This document shows positions 1-6,546 of a stretch of 20,311 nt of DNA, in pieces. Position 1 is the stretch's first letter. Each line of letters opens with the position of its first letter. The notes beneath the pieces are model-generated. The model was not told the origin of the DNA. It ran no database searches and worked only from the letters and a program-made list of their open reading frames with translations. Source of the DNA: Pseudomonadota bacterium (GTDB lineage: Bacteria; Pseudomonadota; Gammaproteobacteria; Burkholderiales; Burkholderiaceae_B); the NCBI GenBank assembly GCA_023388835.1, contig JAEWFK010000040.1, forward strand, positions 1 to 20,311, read 5' to 3'. The position numbers were made by a program, and so were the translations under genes.

Positions 1-231
1 CATGGATGACTTAAGCGATTGCGCGGCGTCGTCCATCTGTTTCTTGAGCTTGTTCATTTCATCCAGGTCGATTTCCCGCTGGATGTCGCTCTTGACATCG
101 GTGACGTAGCGCTGGGCGCGCCCAAGCAGGTGCCCGACCGTGCGGGCCACCTTTGGGAGCCGTTCGGGGCCAATGACGACCAGCGCCACGACGCCGATCA
201 GCATAAGCTCGGTGAAGCTGACGTCAAACAT
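1..231 (-). CDS. tatB: Sec-independent protein translocase subunit TatB (3' part cut by window edge)
   Basis: TatB works with TatC in the inner membrane as the receptor for folded proteins carrying twin-arginine signal peptides. The 77 visible codons start with MFDVSFTELMLIGVVALVV, a short periplasmic end followed by one membrane helix. The TatB hallmark GPERLP follows at residues 21-26, then a long charged amphipathic helix (about 27-77). The frame is open to base 1, so the C-terminal half lies outside. The ATG at 231-229 is 2 bases past the tatA stop, so the two are probably translated together. The E-R-L-P motif separates it from TatA, which has FGTKKL at this point. tatC is expected next, outside the window, from the usual tatABC order. 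Confidence 0.95.
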   Translation of the reverse strand, partial: MFDVSFTELMLIGVVALVVIGPERLPKVARTVGHLLGRAQRYVTDVKSDIQREIDLDEMNKLKKQMDDAAQSLKSSM

Positions 232-233
232 GA

Positions 234-464
234 TCAGGCGTCAGTTTTTTCTTTGGCCTGCACGTCGATGGTTTCTTCGTTGCTGCGGCGTTGTGTGACG
301 GCTTCGGGCTTGGCCGCTTCCTGTGCGCCTTCGCCCATGCCCTTCTTGAAGCCGCGTACCGCGCCGCCGAGGTCTTCACCCACGTTGCGAAGTTTCTTTG
401 TTCCGAAAACGAGTGCAATGATGACCAGGACGATCAACCAATGCCAGATGCTGAAGCTACCCAT
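234..464 (-). CDS. tatA: Sec-independent protein translocase subunit TatA
   Basis: TatA is the pore-forming or membrane-weakening subunit of the twin-arginine translocase and assembles on the TatBC-substrate complex in the inner membrane. The 76-residue protein has the expected plan: a short N-terminus (MGSFSIWHW), one membrane helix (about residues 8-20), the conserved F20-G21 hinge followed by TKKL, an amphipathic helix ending near FKKGM (39-43), and a charged, disordered C-terminal tail. The ATG at 464-462 is preceded by GGAGA at good spacing. It lies 11 bases after the HIT gene and 2 bases before tatB, so it belongs to the same transcript. Length and motifs are typical. Confidence 0.96.
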   Translation of the reverse strand: MGSFSIWHWLIVLVIIALVFGTKKLRNVGEDLGGAVRGFKKGMGEGAQEAAKPEAVTQRRSNEETIDVQAKEKTDA

Positions 465-475
465 GTCTATCTCCG

Positions 476-844
476 TCAGGCGGCAGGTGCCGCGCGTTTG
501 TTCCAGGGGCGCGGGCCCCCGAGGATGTGTAAATGCAGGTGGTCGACTTCCTGGCCGCCTTCTGTGCCTGTGTTCACCACGAGGCGAAAGCCGCCATCAT
601 GGCCGGGCGTGCAGCCGTTGTCAAAGGCTAGTTTTTGCACGAGTATCATCATTCTACCCAACCAGGCGGCATCGTCTGCCGTGACATCGGCAAGCGATCT
701 GACATGTTGCCGGGGGACAAGAAGAAGGTGTATGGGCGCGGCCGGATTGATGTCATGGAAGGCGATGAAGTCGTCGTCTTCGTAGACCTTCGTGGCCGGG
801 ATCTCACCCGCCGAAATCTTGCAGAAAATACAGTTCTCGCTCAT
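476..844 (-). CDS. HIT family protein (histidine triad nucleotide-binding, HinT-like)
   Basis: This 122-residue protein belongs to the histidine triad superfamily, Hint branch. Family members are small dimeric nucleotide hydrolases, typically purine-nucleoside phosphoramidases. The catalytic triad is visible as H102-L-H104-L-H106 in VDHLHLHILGG. The N-terminal CIFCKI (C5, C8) matches the zinc-type Hint members, and the PIHLLLVPRQH segment (residues 37-47) is also typical. The ATG at 844-842 has AAGG just upstream. The gene starts 15 bases after hisE and ends 11 bases before tatA. As I recall, this his-HIT-tat order is common in Burkholderiales. The exact substrate cannot be read from sequence. 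A role related to histidine synthesis is only suggested by position. Confidence 0.93.
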   Translation of the reverse strand: MSENCIFCKISAGEIPATKVYEDDDFIAFHDINPAAPIHLLLVPRQHVRSLADVTADDAAWLGRMMILVQKLAFDNGCTPGHDGGFRLVVNTGTEGGQEVDHLHLHILGGPRPWNKRAAPAA

Positions 845-859
845 TTGCCTTGATCAGTC

Positions 860-1198
860 TCAGTTCTCGGCCCGGGCGGCCTTTTCAGCCAGGCCCGAAA
901 CGCCTTCGCGCCGTTCCAGTTCATTCAGGATTTGTTCAGGACGTATCCCATAATAGGCCAGCGCGACCATGCTGTGAAACCATAAATCTGCGGTTTCCGC
1001 CACGATGCGTTCCGCGTCTTGATCTTTGGAGGCCATCACGAGTTCGGTGGCCTCTTCGCCGATCTTTTTCAGGAAGGCGTCCGGTCCGCGTTGGTACAGC
1101 TTGGCGACATACGAGCCGCCCGGGTCGCCGCCGCGGGCAGGCAGGCGGCTTTCCAGTGTGTCGGCCAGCCTGGCCAGGATCGATTCTGTCGTGCTCAC
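860..1198 (-). CDS. hisE: Phosphoribosyl-ATP pyrophosphatase HisE
   Basis: HisE removes pyrophosphate from phosphoribosyl-ATP to give phosphoribosyl-AMP, the second step of histidine synthesis, in the cytoplasm. The 112-residue product has the all-alpha MazG-like fold signature: KKIGEEATELVMA with acidic metal ligands E48, E49 and E52, then D61 and E69-x-D71 in AETADLWFHSMVAL. I chose the GTG at 1198-1196 because it makes a GTGA overlap with the hisI stop and puts the protein at family length. A longer open frame upstream (to 1246) runs inside hisI and adds non-conserved sequence. HisE and HisI are separate genes here, whereas enteric bacteria have a HisIE fusion. Confidence 0.95.
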   Translation of the reverse strand: MSTTESILARLADTLESRLPARGGDPGGSYVAKLYQRGPDAFLKKIGEEATELVMASKDQDAERIVAETADLWFHSMVALAYYGIRPEQILNELERREGVSGLAEKAARAEN

Positions 1199-1596
1199 TT
1201 GTAGATGTGCTCCGGGTCCTTCAGTACGGGGTCTACGGTGACCCAATTCGGTTCGCCTTCTGTTTCCAGCCGCAGGAAAAAGCAGCTGCGGCGTCCCGTG
1301 TGGCAGGCAATGCCGCCTTCCTGTTCAACCTTCAGCAGGATCACGTCGGCATCGCAATCCAGGCGAAGTTCACGTACCCGCTGGCGATGGCCGGATTCCT
1401 CGCCCTTGCGCCATAGGCGCTTGCGTGAGCGGGACCAGTACACTGCACGTCCCGTGGCCGCCGTTTCGGCCAAGGCATCGGCGTTCATCCAGGCCACCAT
1501 CAAGATCGCACCGTCGGCGGCGTCCTGGGCGATGGCCGGAATCAGGCCTTGCTCGTCGAAGCGAACTTGCTGCAGCCAGTCGGGAAGCGCGTTCAT
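1195..1596 (-). CDS. hisI: Phosphoribosyl-AMP cyclohydrolase HisI
   Basis: HisI opens the purine ring of phosphoribosyl-AMP, the third step of histidine synthesis. The 133-residue protein carries the expected metal sites: D80-C-D82-A-D84 for magnesium, and zinc cysteines C81, C98 and C105 in DCDAD and ACHTGRRSC. The N-terminal segment VAWMNADAL and the YWSRSRKRLWRKGEESGH segment (residues 53-70) are also characteristic. The ATG at 1596-1594 overlaps the hisF stop as ATGA, and its own TGA overlaps the GTG of hisE. Length is usual for the unfused form. Confidence 0.97.
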   Translation of the reverse strand: MNALPDWLQQVRFDEQGLIPAIAQDAADGAILMVAWMNADALAETAATGRAVYWSRSRKRLWRKGEESGHRQRVRELRLDCDADVILLKVEQEGGIACHTGRRSCFFLRLETEGEPNWVTVDPVLKDPEHIYK

Positions 1597-2402
1597 GCCC
1601 GCAGTCTTACTTTGACACCTTGCGCGGCCAGGAATTCCTTGGCCTGGCGCACGGTGTATTCGCCATAGTGGAAGATGCTGGCCGCGAGCACGGCACTGGC
1701 CCCTCCGAGTATGGCGCCGTCAGCCAGATGCTGCAGATTGCCCACGCCGCCGGAGGCAATGACCGGTACGGGCACGGCGTCGGACACTGCGCGAGTCAGT
1801 TCCAGATCAAAGCCGGACTTCGTGCCGTCGCGGTCCATGCTGGTCAGCAAAAGCTCGCCTGCGCCGTATTCCGCCATTTTGCGTGCCCATTCGATGACGT
1901 CGAGCCCGGTGGCGCGGCGCCCGCCATGAGTGTGTACTTCCCACCGCGCAGGCTCGCCTTCGGCGGACATGCGACGTGCGTCAATGGCCACGACGATGCA
2001 TTGCGAACCGTGGTGGTCGGCTGCCTGCCGAACGAGTTCCGGATTCGATACCGCGGCGCTGTTGATGGACACCTTGTCTGCGCCTGCGTTGAGCAAGCGC
2101 TGGATATCTGACACTTGCCGCACGCCCCCGCCGACCGTCAGTGGAATGAAGATCTCACCGGCCACCGCTTCGATGATGGGCAGGATGAGGTCGCGGTCTT
2201 CACTGGTGGCCGTGATGTCGAGGAAGGTGAGTTCATCGGCGCCCTGTTCGTTGTAGCGCCGCGCGATCTCGACCGGATCGCCGGCATCGACGAGGTCGAC
2301 GAAGTTCACGCCTTTCACCACCCGTCCGGCAGTGACATCCAGACAGGGGATGATGCGGCAGCACAGGTCGCTTTGTGTTTCGTTGCCGAGTGTAGGGTTC
2401 AT
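1593..2402 (-). CDS. hisF: Imidazole glycerol phosphate synthase, cyclase subunit HisF
   Basis: HisF is the (beta-alpha)8-barrel half of the HisFH complex. It uses ammonia from HisH to convert PRFAR into imidazole glycerol phosphate and AICAR. The 269-residue product shows both catalytic aspartates in their usual contexts: D22 in RIIPCLDVTAGRVVKG and D141 in VVAIDARR. Phosphate-binding loops VGGGV (90-94) and IASGGVG are also present. The ATG at 2402-2400 overlaps the hisA stop as ATGA. The N-terminus runs about a dozen residues longer than the common M-x-L-A-K-R-I-I-P start and has Cys-Cys before RIIPC, where family members usually have Ala-Lys or Ala-Arg. No other good start exists nearer the barrel. 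Confidence 0.97.
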   Translation of the reverse strand: MNPTLGNETQSDLCCRIIPCLDVTAGRVVKGVNFVDLVDAGDPVEIARRYNEQGADELTFLDITATSEDRDLILPIIEAVAGEIFIPLTVGGGVRQVSDIQRLLNAGADKVSINSAAVSNPELVRQAADHHGSQCIVVAIDARRMSAEGEPARWEVHTHGGRRATGLDVIEWARKMAEYGAGELLLTSMDRDGTKSGFDLELTRAVSDAVPVPVIASGGVGNLQHLADGAILGGASAVLAASIFHYGEYTVRQAKEFLAAQGVKVRLRA

Positions 2403-3139
2403 GATGTGAGTTCGTCTGCGCGTTCTTGTGCGGCCGCAAAGTCCAGCGTGCCCTCGTAGATGCTGCGGCCCAGAATGGCGCCTTCGACGCCTTCGCTCGC
2501 CACGGCGCACAGGGCTTCGATGTCGCGCAGGTCTGTCACGCCGCCCGAGGCAATGACGGGGATGCTGACGCTTTGGGCCAGGCGCACGGTCGCTTCGATG
2601 TTGACGCCGCTGAGCATGCCGTCGCGGCCGATATCGGTGTAGATGATGGATTCCACGCCGTAGTCCTCGAACTTGCGCGCGAGATCCTGTACATCGTGGC
2701 GGGTGAGCTTGCTCCAGCCGTCAGTGGCCACCTTCCCGTCGCGTGCGTCCAGTCCGACGATGATGTTGCCCGGAAAGGCGCTGCAGGCGTCTCGCAGGAA
2801 GCCCGGGTCCTTGACTGCGGCGGTGCCGATGATCACATAAGAGATGCCGTTGTCCAGATACCGTTCGATGGTGTCAAGGTCGCGGATGCCCCCGCCGATT
2901 TGCACGGGGATGTCGGCAGCCACGGCTGCGACGATGGCCTTGATGGCGGCTTCGTTCTTGGGCTTGCCTGCGACGGCCCCGTTCAAGTCGACCAGATGCA
3001 GCCGGCGTGCGCCTTGGTCGAGCCACTGTTCAGCCATGTCGGCCGGCGATTCGGAAAAAATGGTCGAGTCATTCAGGTCGCCCTGGCGCAGGCGCACGCA
3101 ACGCCCGTCTTGGAGGTCGATGGCGGGAATCAATAACAT
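2399..3139 (-). CDS. hisA: ProFAR isomerase HisA
   Basis: HisA opens the aminoaldose ProFAR to the aminoketose PRFAR, the fourth step of histidine synthesis. This 246-residue barrel is related to HisF. The catalytic pair is D8 in LLIPAIDLQDG and D131 in IIVGLDARDGKVATDGW. Phosphate-binding motifs IGGGIRD (81-87) and IASGGV are present, and the segment YTDIGRDGMLSG is typical. Its TGA overlaps the hisF ATG as ATGA. The ATG at 3139-3137 has no clear Shine-Dalgarno sequence and is preceded by an 82-base gap after hisH, larger than the gaps on the downstream side. Start choice rests on the conserved N-terminus. Confidence 0.97.
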   Translation of the reverse strand: MLLIPAIDLQDGRCVRLRQGDLNDSTIFSESPADMAEQWLDQGARRLHLVDLNGAVAGKPKNEAAIKAIVAAVAADIPVQIGGGIRDLDTIERYLDNGISYVIIGTAAVKDPGFLRDACSAFPGNIIVGLDARDGKVATDGWSKLTRHDVQDLARKFEDYGVESIIYTDIGRDGMLSGVNIEATVRLAQSVSIPVIASGGVTDLRDIEALCAVASEGVEGAILGRSIYEGTLDFAAAQERADELTS

Positions 3140-3187
3140 GATGGATCAGCAGATAAAGAAGCGTGGGAAGGGTTTCAGATGTCCGCT

Positions 3188-3207
3188 GCCACATTGGCCG
3201 GTGTGGC
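3188..3207 (-). other. Small hairpin in the hisH-hisA gap
   Basis: GCCACA and TGTGGC form a perfect 6-base stem around an 8-base loop within the 82-base space between hisH and hisA. There is no T-run after it, so it is not a classical terminator. It may be chance or may affect mRNA stability before hisA, which has no clear ribosome site. Confidence 0.25.
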
Positions 3208-3221
3208 GTCGAGGGAAAGGA

Positions 3222-3857
3222 TCAAGGTTGCCATTCTACGAAGTTGCGATAGAGCCGTAAGCCATGCTCGGCGCTTTTCTCTGGGTGGAACTGCACTGCG
3301 AAAATGTTATCTGCTGCGATGGCGCAGGTAAAGCACTGCCCGTAGTGACTAACCCCAACAGTGAGCTCGGTATTTTCGGGAACGACGAAATAGCTGTGCA
3401 CGAAGTAGAAGTGCGTGTGGTCCGGGATCCCCGCCCAGAGGGGATGCTCACGTATCTGTGAGACAGCATTCCAGCCCATGTGAGGCACCTTCAGTCCCGG
3501 GCCTTGCGCGGCGTATTGCGGGCCCGAAAAGCGCTTCACCGTCCCGGGAAAGATATCCAGGCTGCGCACCCCGCCTTCTTCGCTGCGGGAAAACAGCATT
3601 TGTTCGCCCACGCACACGCCGAGCAGAGGCTTTTCTTGCGCGGCGCGCATGACGGCTTCCCGCAACCCGGACTCTTCCAGCGTGCGCATGCAGTCGGGCA
3701 TCGCGCCCTGGCCGGGAAAAACCACCCTGGATGCCTTCAGTATCTGTTCGGGTGTGTTGCAGATCCGGATGTCGGCTTCCGGTGCCGCAGCGCGTAAAGC
3801 GCGCGCCACAGAGTGGAAGTTGCCCATCCCGTAGTCGACGATGGCAATGGTGTTCAC
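3222..3857 (-). CDS. hisH: Imidazole glycerol phosphate synthase, glutamine amidotransferase subunit HisH
   Basis: HisH is the class I glutamine amidotransferase that makes ammonia and channels it into HisF. The start is a GTG at 3857-3855, giving 211 residues that begin (M)NTIAIVDYGMGNFHSVARAL, the conserved N-terminus; no ATG fits. The catalytic triad is visible: C82 in LLGVCVGEQMLF, and H191 and E193 in AVQFHPEKS. The oxyanion-loop region reads FPGQGAMPDCM (47-57). Many HisH proteins have GVCLGMQML around the nucleophile; GVCVGEQML is, to my memory, common in Burkholderiales. The gene lies 23 bases after hisB. A longer open frame to 4307 overlaps hisB and is not real. Confidence 0.96.
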   Translation of the reverse strand: MNTIAIVDYGMGNFHSVARALRAAAPEADIRICNTPEQILKASRVVFPGQGAMPDCMRTLEESGLREAVMRAAQEKPLLGVCVGEQMLFSRSEEGGVRSLDIFPGTVKRFSGPQYAAQGPGLKVPHMGWNAVSQIREHPLWAGIPDHTHFYFVHSYFVVPENTELTVGVSHYGQCFTCAIAADNIFAVQFHPEKSAEHGLRLYRNFVEWQP

Positions 3858-3880
3858 GGTGGGCCCGGCGTGGTGAAGGT

Positions 3881-4468
3881 TTACAGTACGCCCTTGGTCG
3901 AAGGAATGACGCCTTCGCTGCGGGGATCGAGTTCGATGGCCATGCGCAGCGCGCGCCCGAATGCCTTGAAGACGGTCTCGCATTGATGGTGCGCGTTCTC
4001 GCCCTTCAGGTTGTCGATATGCACGGTCGCCTGGGCATGGTTGACAAAACCCTGGAAGAATTCGCGTGTCAGGTCGACATCGAAGCGGCCAATGTGCGAG
4101 CGCGTGAAGGGGATATCGTAAAACAGCCCCGGGCGGCCGGAAAAATCGATCACAACGCGTGAAAGCGCTTCGTCCAAGGGCACATAGGCGTGGCCGTAAC
4201 GACGCATGCCGGCCTTGTTGCCCACGGCGGCGGCGAACGCCTGGCCCAGCGTGATGCCGACGTCCTCGACCGAATGATGGTCGTCGATGTGGACGTCTCC
4301 GTCGCAATGGATGTCGAGGTCGATCAGGCCGTGGCGGGCGATCTGGTCGAGCATGTGATCCAGAAAGGGCACGCCCGTGTTGATCGTCTGGCGACCGGTT
4401 CCGTCGAGGTTGATGGCCGCGCGGACGCGGGTTTCCTGGGTGTTGCGGGTAATGTCGGCGGTACGCAT
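3881..4468 (-). CDS. hisB: Imidazoleglycerol-phosphate dehydratase HisB (monofunctional)
   Basis: HisB dehydrates imidazole glycerol phosphate to imidazole acetol phosphate. The 195-residue protein is the dehydratase alone, without the histidinol-phosphatase domain fused to it in enteric bacteria, so the phosphatase must be encoded elsewhere. The manganese-binding motifs are FLDHML (residues 35-40), DDHHSVED and NAHHQCETVFKAFGRAL near the C-terminus. The ATG at 4468-4466 lies one base after the hisD stop (TGA-C-ATG), implying coupled translation; no Shine-Dalgarno sequence is evident. A longer open frame to 4519 runs back into hisD and is rejected. hisC, which often sits between hisD and hisB in this group, is absent here. 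Confidence 0.97.
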   Translation of the reverse strand: MRTADITRNTQETRVRAAINLDGTGRQTINTGVPFLDHMLDQIARHGLIDLDIHCDGDVHIDDHHSVEDVGITLGQAFAAAVGNKAGMRRYGHAYVPLDEALSRVVIDFSGRPGLFYDIPFTRSHIGRFDVDLTREFFQGFVNHAQATVHIDNLKGENAHHQCETVFKAFGRALRMAIELDPRSEGVIPSTKGVL

Positions 4469-4469
4469 G

Positions 4470-5786
4470 TCAAGATTCTGAGTTGGTGGGTTCAAGACGG
4501 TACTCGGCACTGGCGGCATGCGCCTGCAGGCCTTCGCCGCGGGCGAGCACCGAAGCGATGCGTCCCAATGTCTGGGCGCCGGCCTGCGACACCTGTATCA
4601 GGCTGGAACGCTTCTGGAAGTCGTATACCCCCAAGGGCGAGGAAAACCGTGCCGTGCGGGCCGTGGGCAGAACATGGTTGGGTCCGGCGCAGTAGTCGCC
4701 CAGAGATTCCGAAGTATAGGGGCCCAGAAAGATGGCGCCTGCGTGGCGGATCCGTTCCGCCCAGCGTTGCGGATCAGCGGTGGAGATCTCCAGGTGTTCC
4801 GGAGCGATTTCGTTCGCGATGTCGCAGGCTTCTTCGAGGCTGCGCACCTGGATGAGGGCGCCTCGGTTCGACAGGCTGGTGCGCAGGATATCCGCGCGGG
4901 GCATGGTGGGCAGCAGGCGCTCGATGGCCTGCTGTACGGCTTCGAGGTAGGCGGGGTCGGGGCACAACAGGATGGCCTGGGCCATTTCGTCGTGTTCGGC
5001 CTGGGAGAAGAGATCCATCGCCACCCAGTCCGCCGGGGTGCTTCCGTCGCAGATCACCAGGATCTCGCTGGGACCGGCGATCATGTCGATGCCGACTGTG
5101 CCGAAAACGCGGCGCTTGGCGGCGGCCACATAGGCGTTGCCGGGGCCGACGATTTTGTCCACCGGGGAAATCGTCTGTGTTCCGTAGGCCAGCGCAGCAA
5201 CGGCCTGGGCGCCGCCGATGCCCCAGACACGATCCACGCCACCGATCGCTGCCGCGGCCAGCACGATGGGATTGCGCACGCCGCCGGGCGTGGGCGTCAC
5301 CATGACGACTTCAGGGACGCCGGCCACCTTGGCCGGCACGGCGTTCATCAGGACCGACGAGGGATAGGCGGCCTTGCCGCCCGGCACGTAAAGCCCGACA
5401 CGGTCCAGCGGTGTGATCTTCTGGCCGAGGATGGTGCCGTCTTCCTCGGTGTAGGACCAGCTTTGGGTGATCTGGTGTTCGTGATAACGGCGGATGCGTT
5501 CCGCGGCGGCTTCCAGAGCGTTGCGTTGCTCGTGCGGCAGGGAATCAAGGGCGGCCTGCCATTCCGCACGGCTGATTTCAAGCGCCGCGACGGACTGCGC
5601 GTCGGTGTGGTCGAAGCGCTGCGTATATTCCAGCAGAGCGGCGTCGCCTTCATGCTGCACCCGGGCCAGGATTTCAGCGGTGGCACGTTCTATGGATTCG
5701 TCCTGCGAAGCATCGTAGGCCAGCAGGCGACGGAGTCCCGATTGAAAGCCGGAATCAGCGGTATCGAGGCGGTTGATGGAAGCCAT
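4470..5786 (-). CDS. hisD: Histidinol dehydrogenase HisD
   Basis: HisD is a zinc enzyme that oxidises histidinol to histidine in two NAD-dependent steps, the end of the pathway. With the ATG at 5786-5784 it has 438 residues, the usual length. The catalytic base and its neighbour are E330-H331 in IAPEHLEI. Zinc ligands are Q262 and H265 in SQAEHDE, D364 in LGDYCAGPNHVLPT, and H423 near the C-terminus. The NAD-binding region holds YVPGGKAAYPSSVLM (133-147) and KIVGPGNAYVAAAK. An in-frame GTG at 5825 would add 13 residues, but those look non-coding, while MASINRLDTADSGF looks like a normal HisD start. The Shine-Dalgarno sequence is weak for both. Confidence 0.96.
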   Translation of the reverse strand: MASINRLDTADSGFQSGLRRLLAYDASQDESIERATAEILARVQHEGDAALLEYTQRFDHTDAQSVAALEISRAEWQAALDSLPHEQRNALEAAAERIRRYHEHQITQSWSYTEEDGTILGQKITPLDRVGLYVPGGKAAYPSSVLMNAVPAKVAGVPEVVMVTPTPGGVRNPIVLAAAAIGGVDRVWGIGGAQAVAALAYGTQTISPVDKIVGPGNAYVAAAKRRVFGTVGIDMIAGPSEILVICDGSTPADWVAMDLFSQAEHDEMAQAILLCPDPAYLEAVQQAIERLLPTMPRADILRTSLSNRGALIQVRSLEEACDIANEIAPEHLEISTADPQRWAERIRHAGAIFLGPYTSESLGDYCAGPNHVLPTARTARFSSPLGVYDFQKRSSLIQVSQAGAQTLGRIASVLARGEGLQAHAASAEYRLEPTNSES

Positions 5787-5883
5787 GAAAATATTCTGTA
5801 GGGAAGCGGCGGGCAGGCGGCGCACGCCCTTGCAATCTTCTAGTGTATCCGGTATTGCGCAGCGCTACCGTGCTGGCCGCCCG

Positions 5884-6546
5884 CTATGAGCCCGAAGCTG
5901 CGGCAAAGGTGTCCAGCAATGGACGCAACGCCTGGCCGCGTGTCTTGAGCGCGGCGCGGTTCACGATCAGACGGGATGAAATCTCGGCGACATCCTCGAC
6001 CGCCACCAGGTGGTTGGCCTTCAGGGTGTTGCCCGTGGACACGAGGTCGACGATGGCGTCGGCCAGGCCCACCAGCGGCGCGAGCTCCATCGAGCCATAG
6101 AGCTTGATGAGATCCACGTGCACGCCTTTGCCGGCGAAGTGCTCACGCGCGGCGCGTATGTACTTCGTGGCGACACGCAGCCGCGACCCCTGATGGACGG
6201 CTGCTTCATAGTCGAAGCCCTCGCGCACGGCCACGCATAGGCGGCAGCGGGCGATATTCAGATCGATAGGCTGGTACAGCCCGCCAGGATGCGATGCGGT
6301 GTGCTCATTCAGTACATCGCGGCCGGCGATTCCGAAATCCGCGGCGCCATACTGCACATAGGTCGGAACGTCGGAGGCCCGGACGATGATGATGCGCAGG
6401 TCTGGGCGGCTGGTCTCAAGAATCAGTTTGCGCGAACGCTCGGGGTCGTCTTTTACTTCGACACCGGCGGCTTCGAGCAGGGGCAGGGTTTCTTCGAAGA
6501 TGCGGCCCTTGGACAGGGCAAGGGTCAGGGGCGTGGCCAGGCTCAT
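5884..6546 (-). CDS. hisG: ATP phosphoribosyltransferase, short form (HisG-S)
   Basis: HisG joins ATP and PRPP to make phosphoribosyl-ATP, the committed and feedback-controlled first step of histidine synthesis. This is the short form: 220 residues, ending right after the catalytic domain and lacking the C-terminal regulatory domain of the roughly 300-residue long form. Short HisG proteins need HisZ, a histidyl-tRNA-synthetase-like partner, for activity and control; hisZ is not in this window. Seen motifs are LTLALSKGRIFEETLPLL at the N-terminus, the GAADFGIAGRDVL segment (67-79) and the PRPP loop DAIVDLVSTGNTL (163-175). The ATG overlaps the murA stop as ATGA. A 97-base gap follows before hisD. 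Confidence 0.96.
   Translation of the reverse strand: MSLATPLTLALSKGRIFEETLPLLEAAGVEVKDDPERSRKLILETSRPDLRIIIVRASDVPTYVQYGAADFGIAGRDVLNEHTASHPGGLYQPIDLNIARCRLCVAVREGFDYEAAVHQGSRLRVATKYIRAAREHFAGKGVHVDLIKLYGSMELAPLVGLADAIVDLVSTGNTLKANHLVAVEDVAEISSRLIVNRAALKTRGQALRPLLDTFAAASGS

Noticed and set aside
3600..3625. GVCVGEQML in place of GVCLGMQML around the HisH nucleophile
   Set aside because: The cysteine, histidine and glutamate of the triad are all present, and I recall this variant as common in the group, so it is not a sign of lost function.
3222..4307. Extended 361-codon version of hisH overlapping hisB
   Set aside because: The upstream part is a shadow of hisB, rich in Arg/Pro/His. The conserved HisH N-terminus begins at the GTG at 3857.
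4518..5801. Long plus-strand open frame (427 codons) opposite hisD
   Set aside because: It mirrors hisD in GC-rich DNA where codon bias keeps the antisense frame open. The translation is low-complexity His/Gly/Ala/Asp-rich with no recognisable domain.
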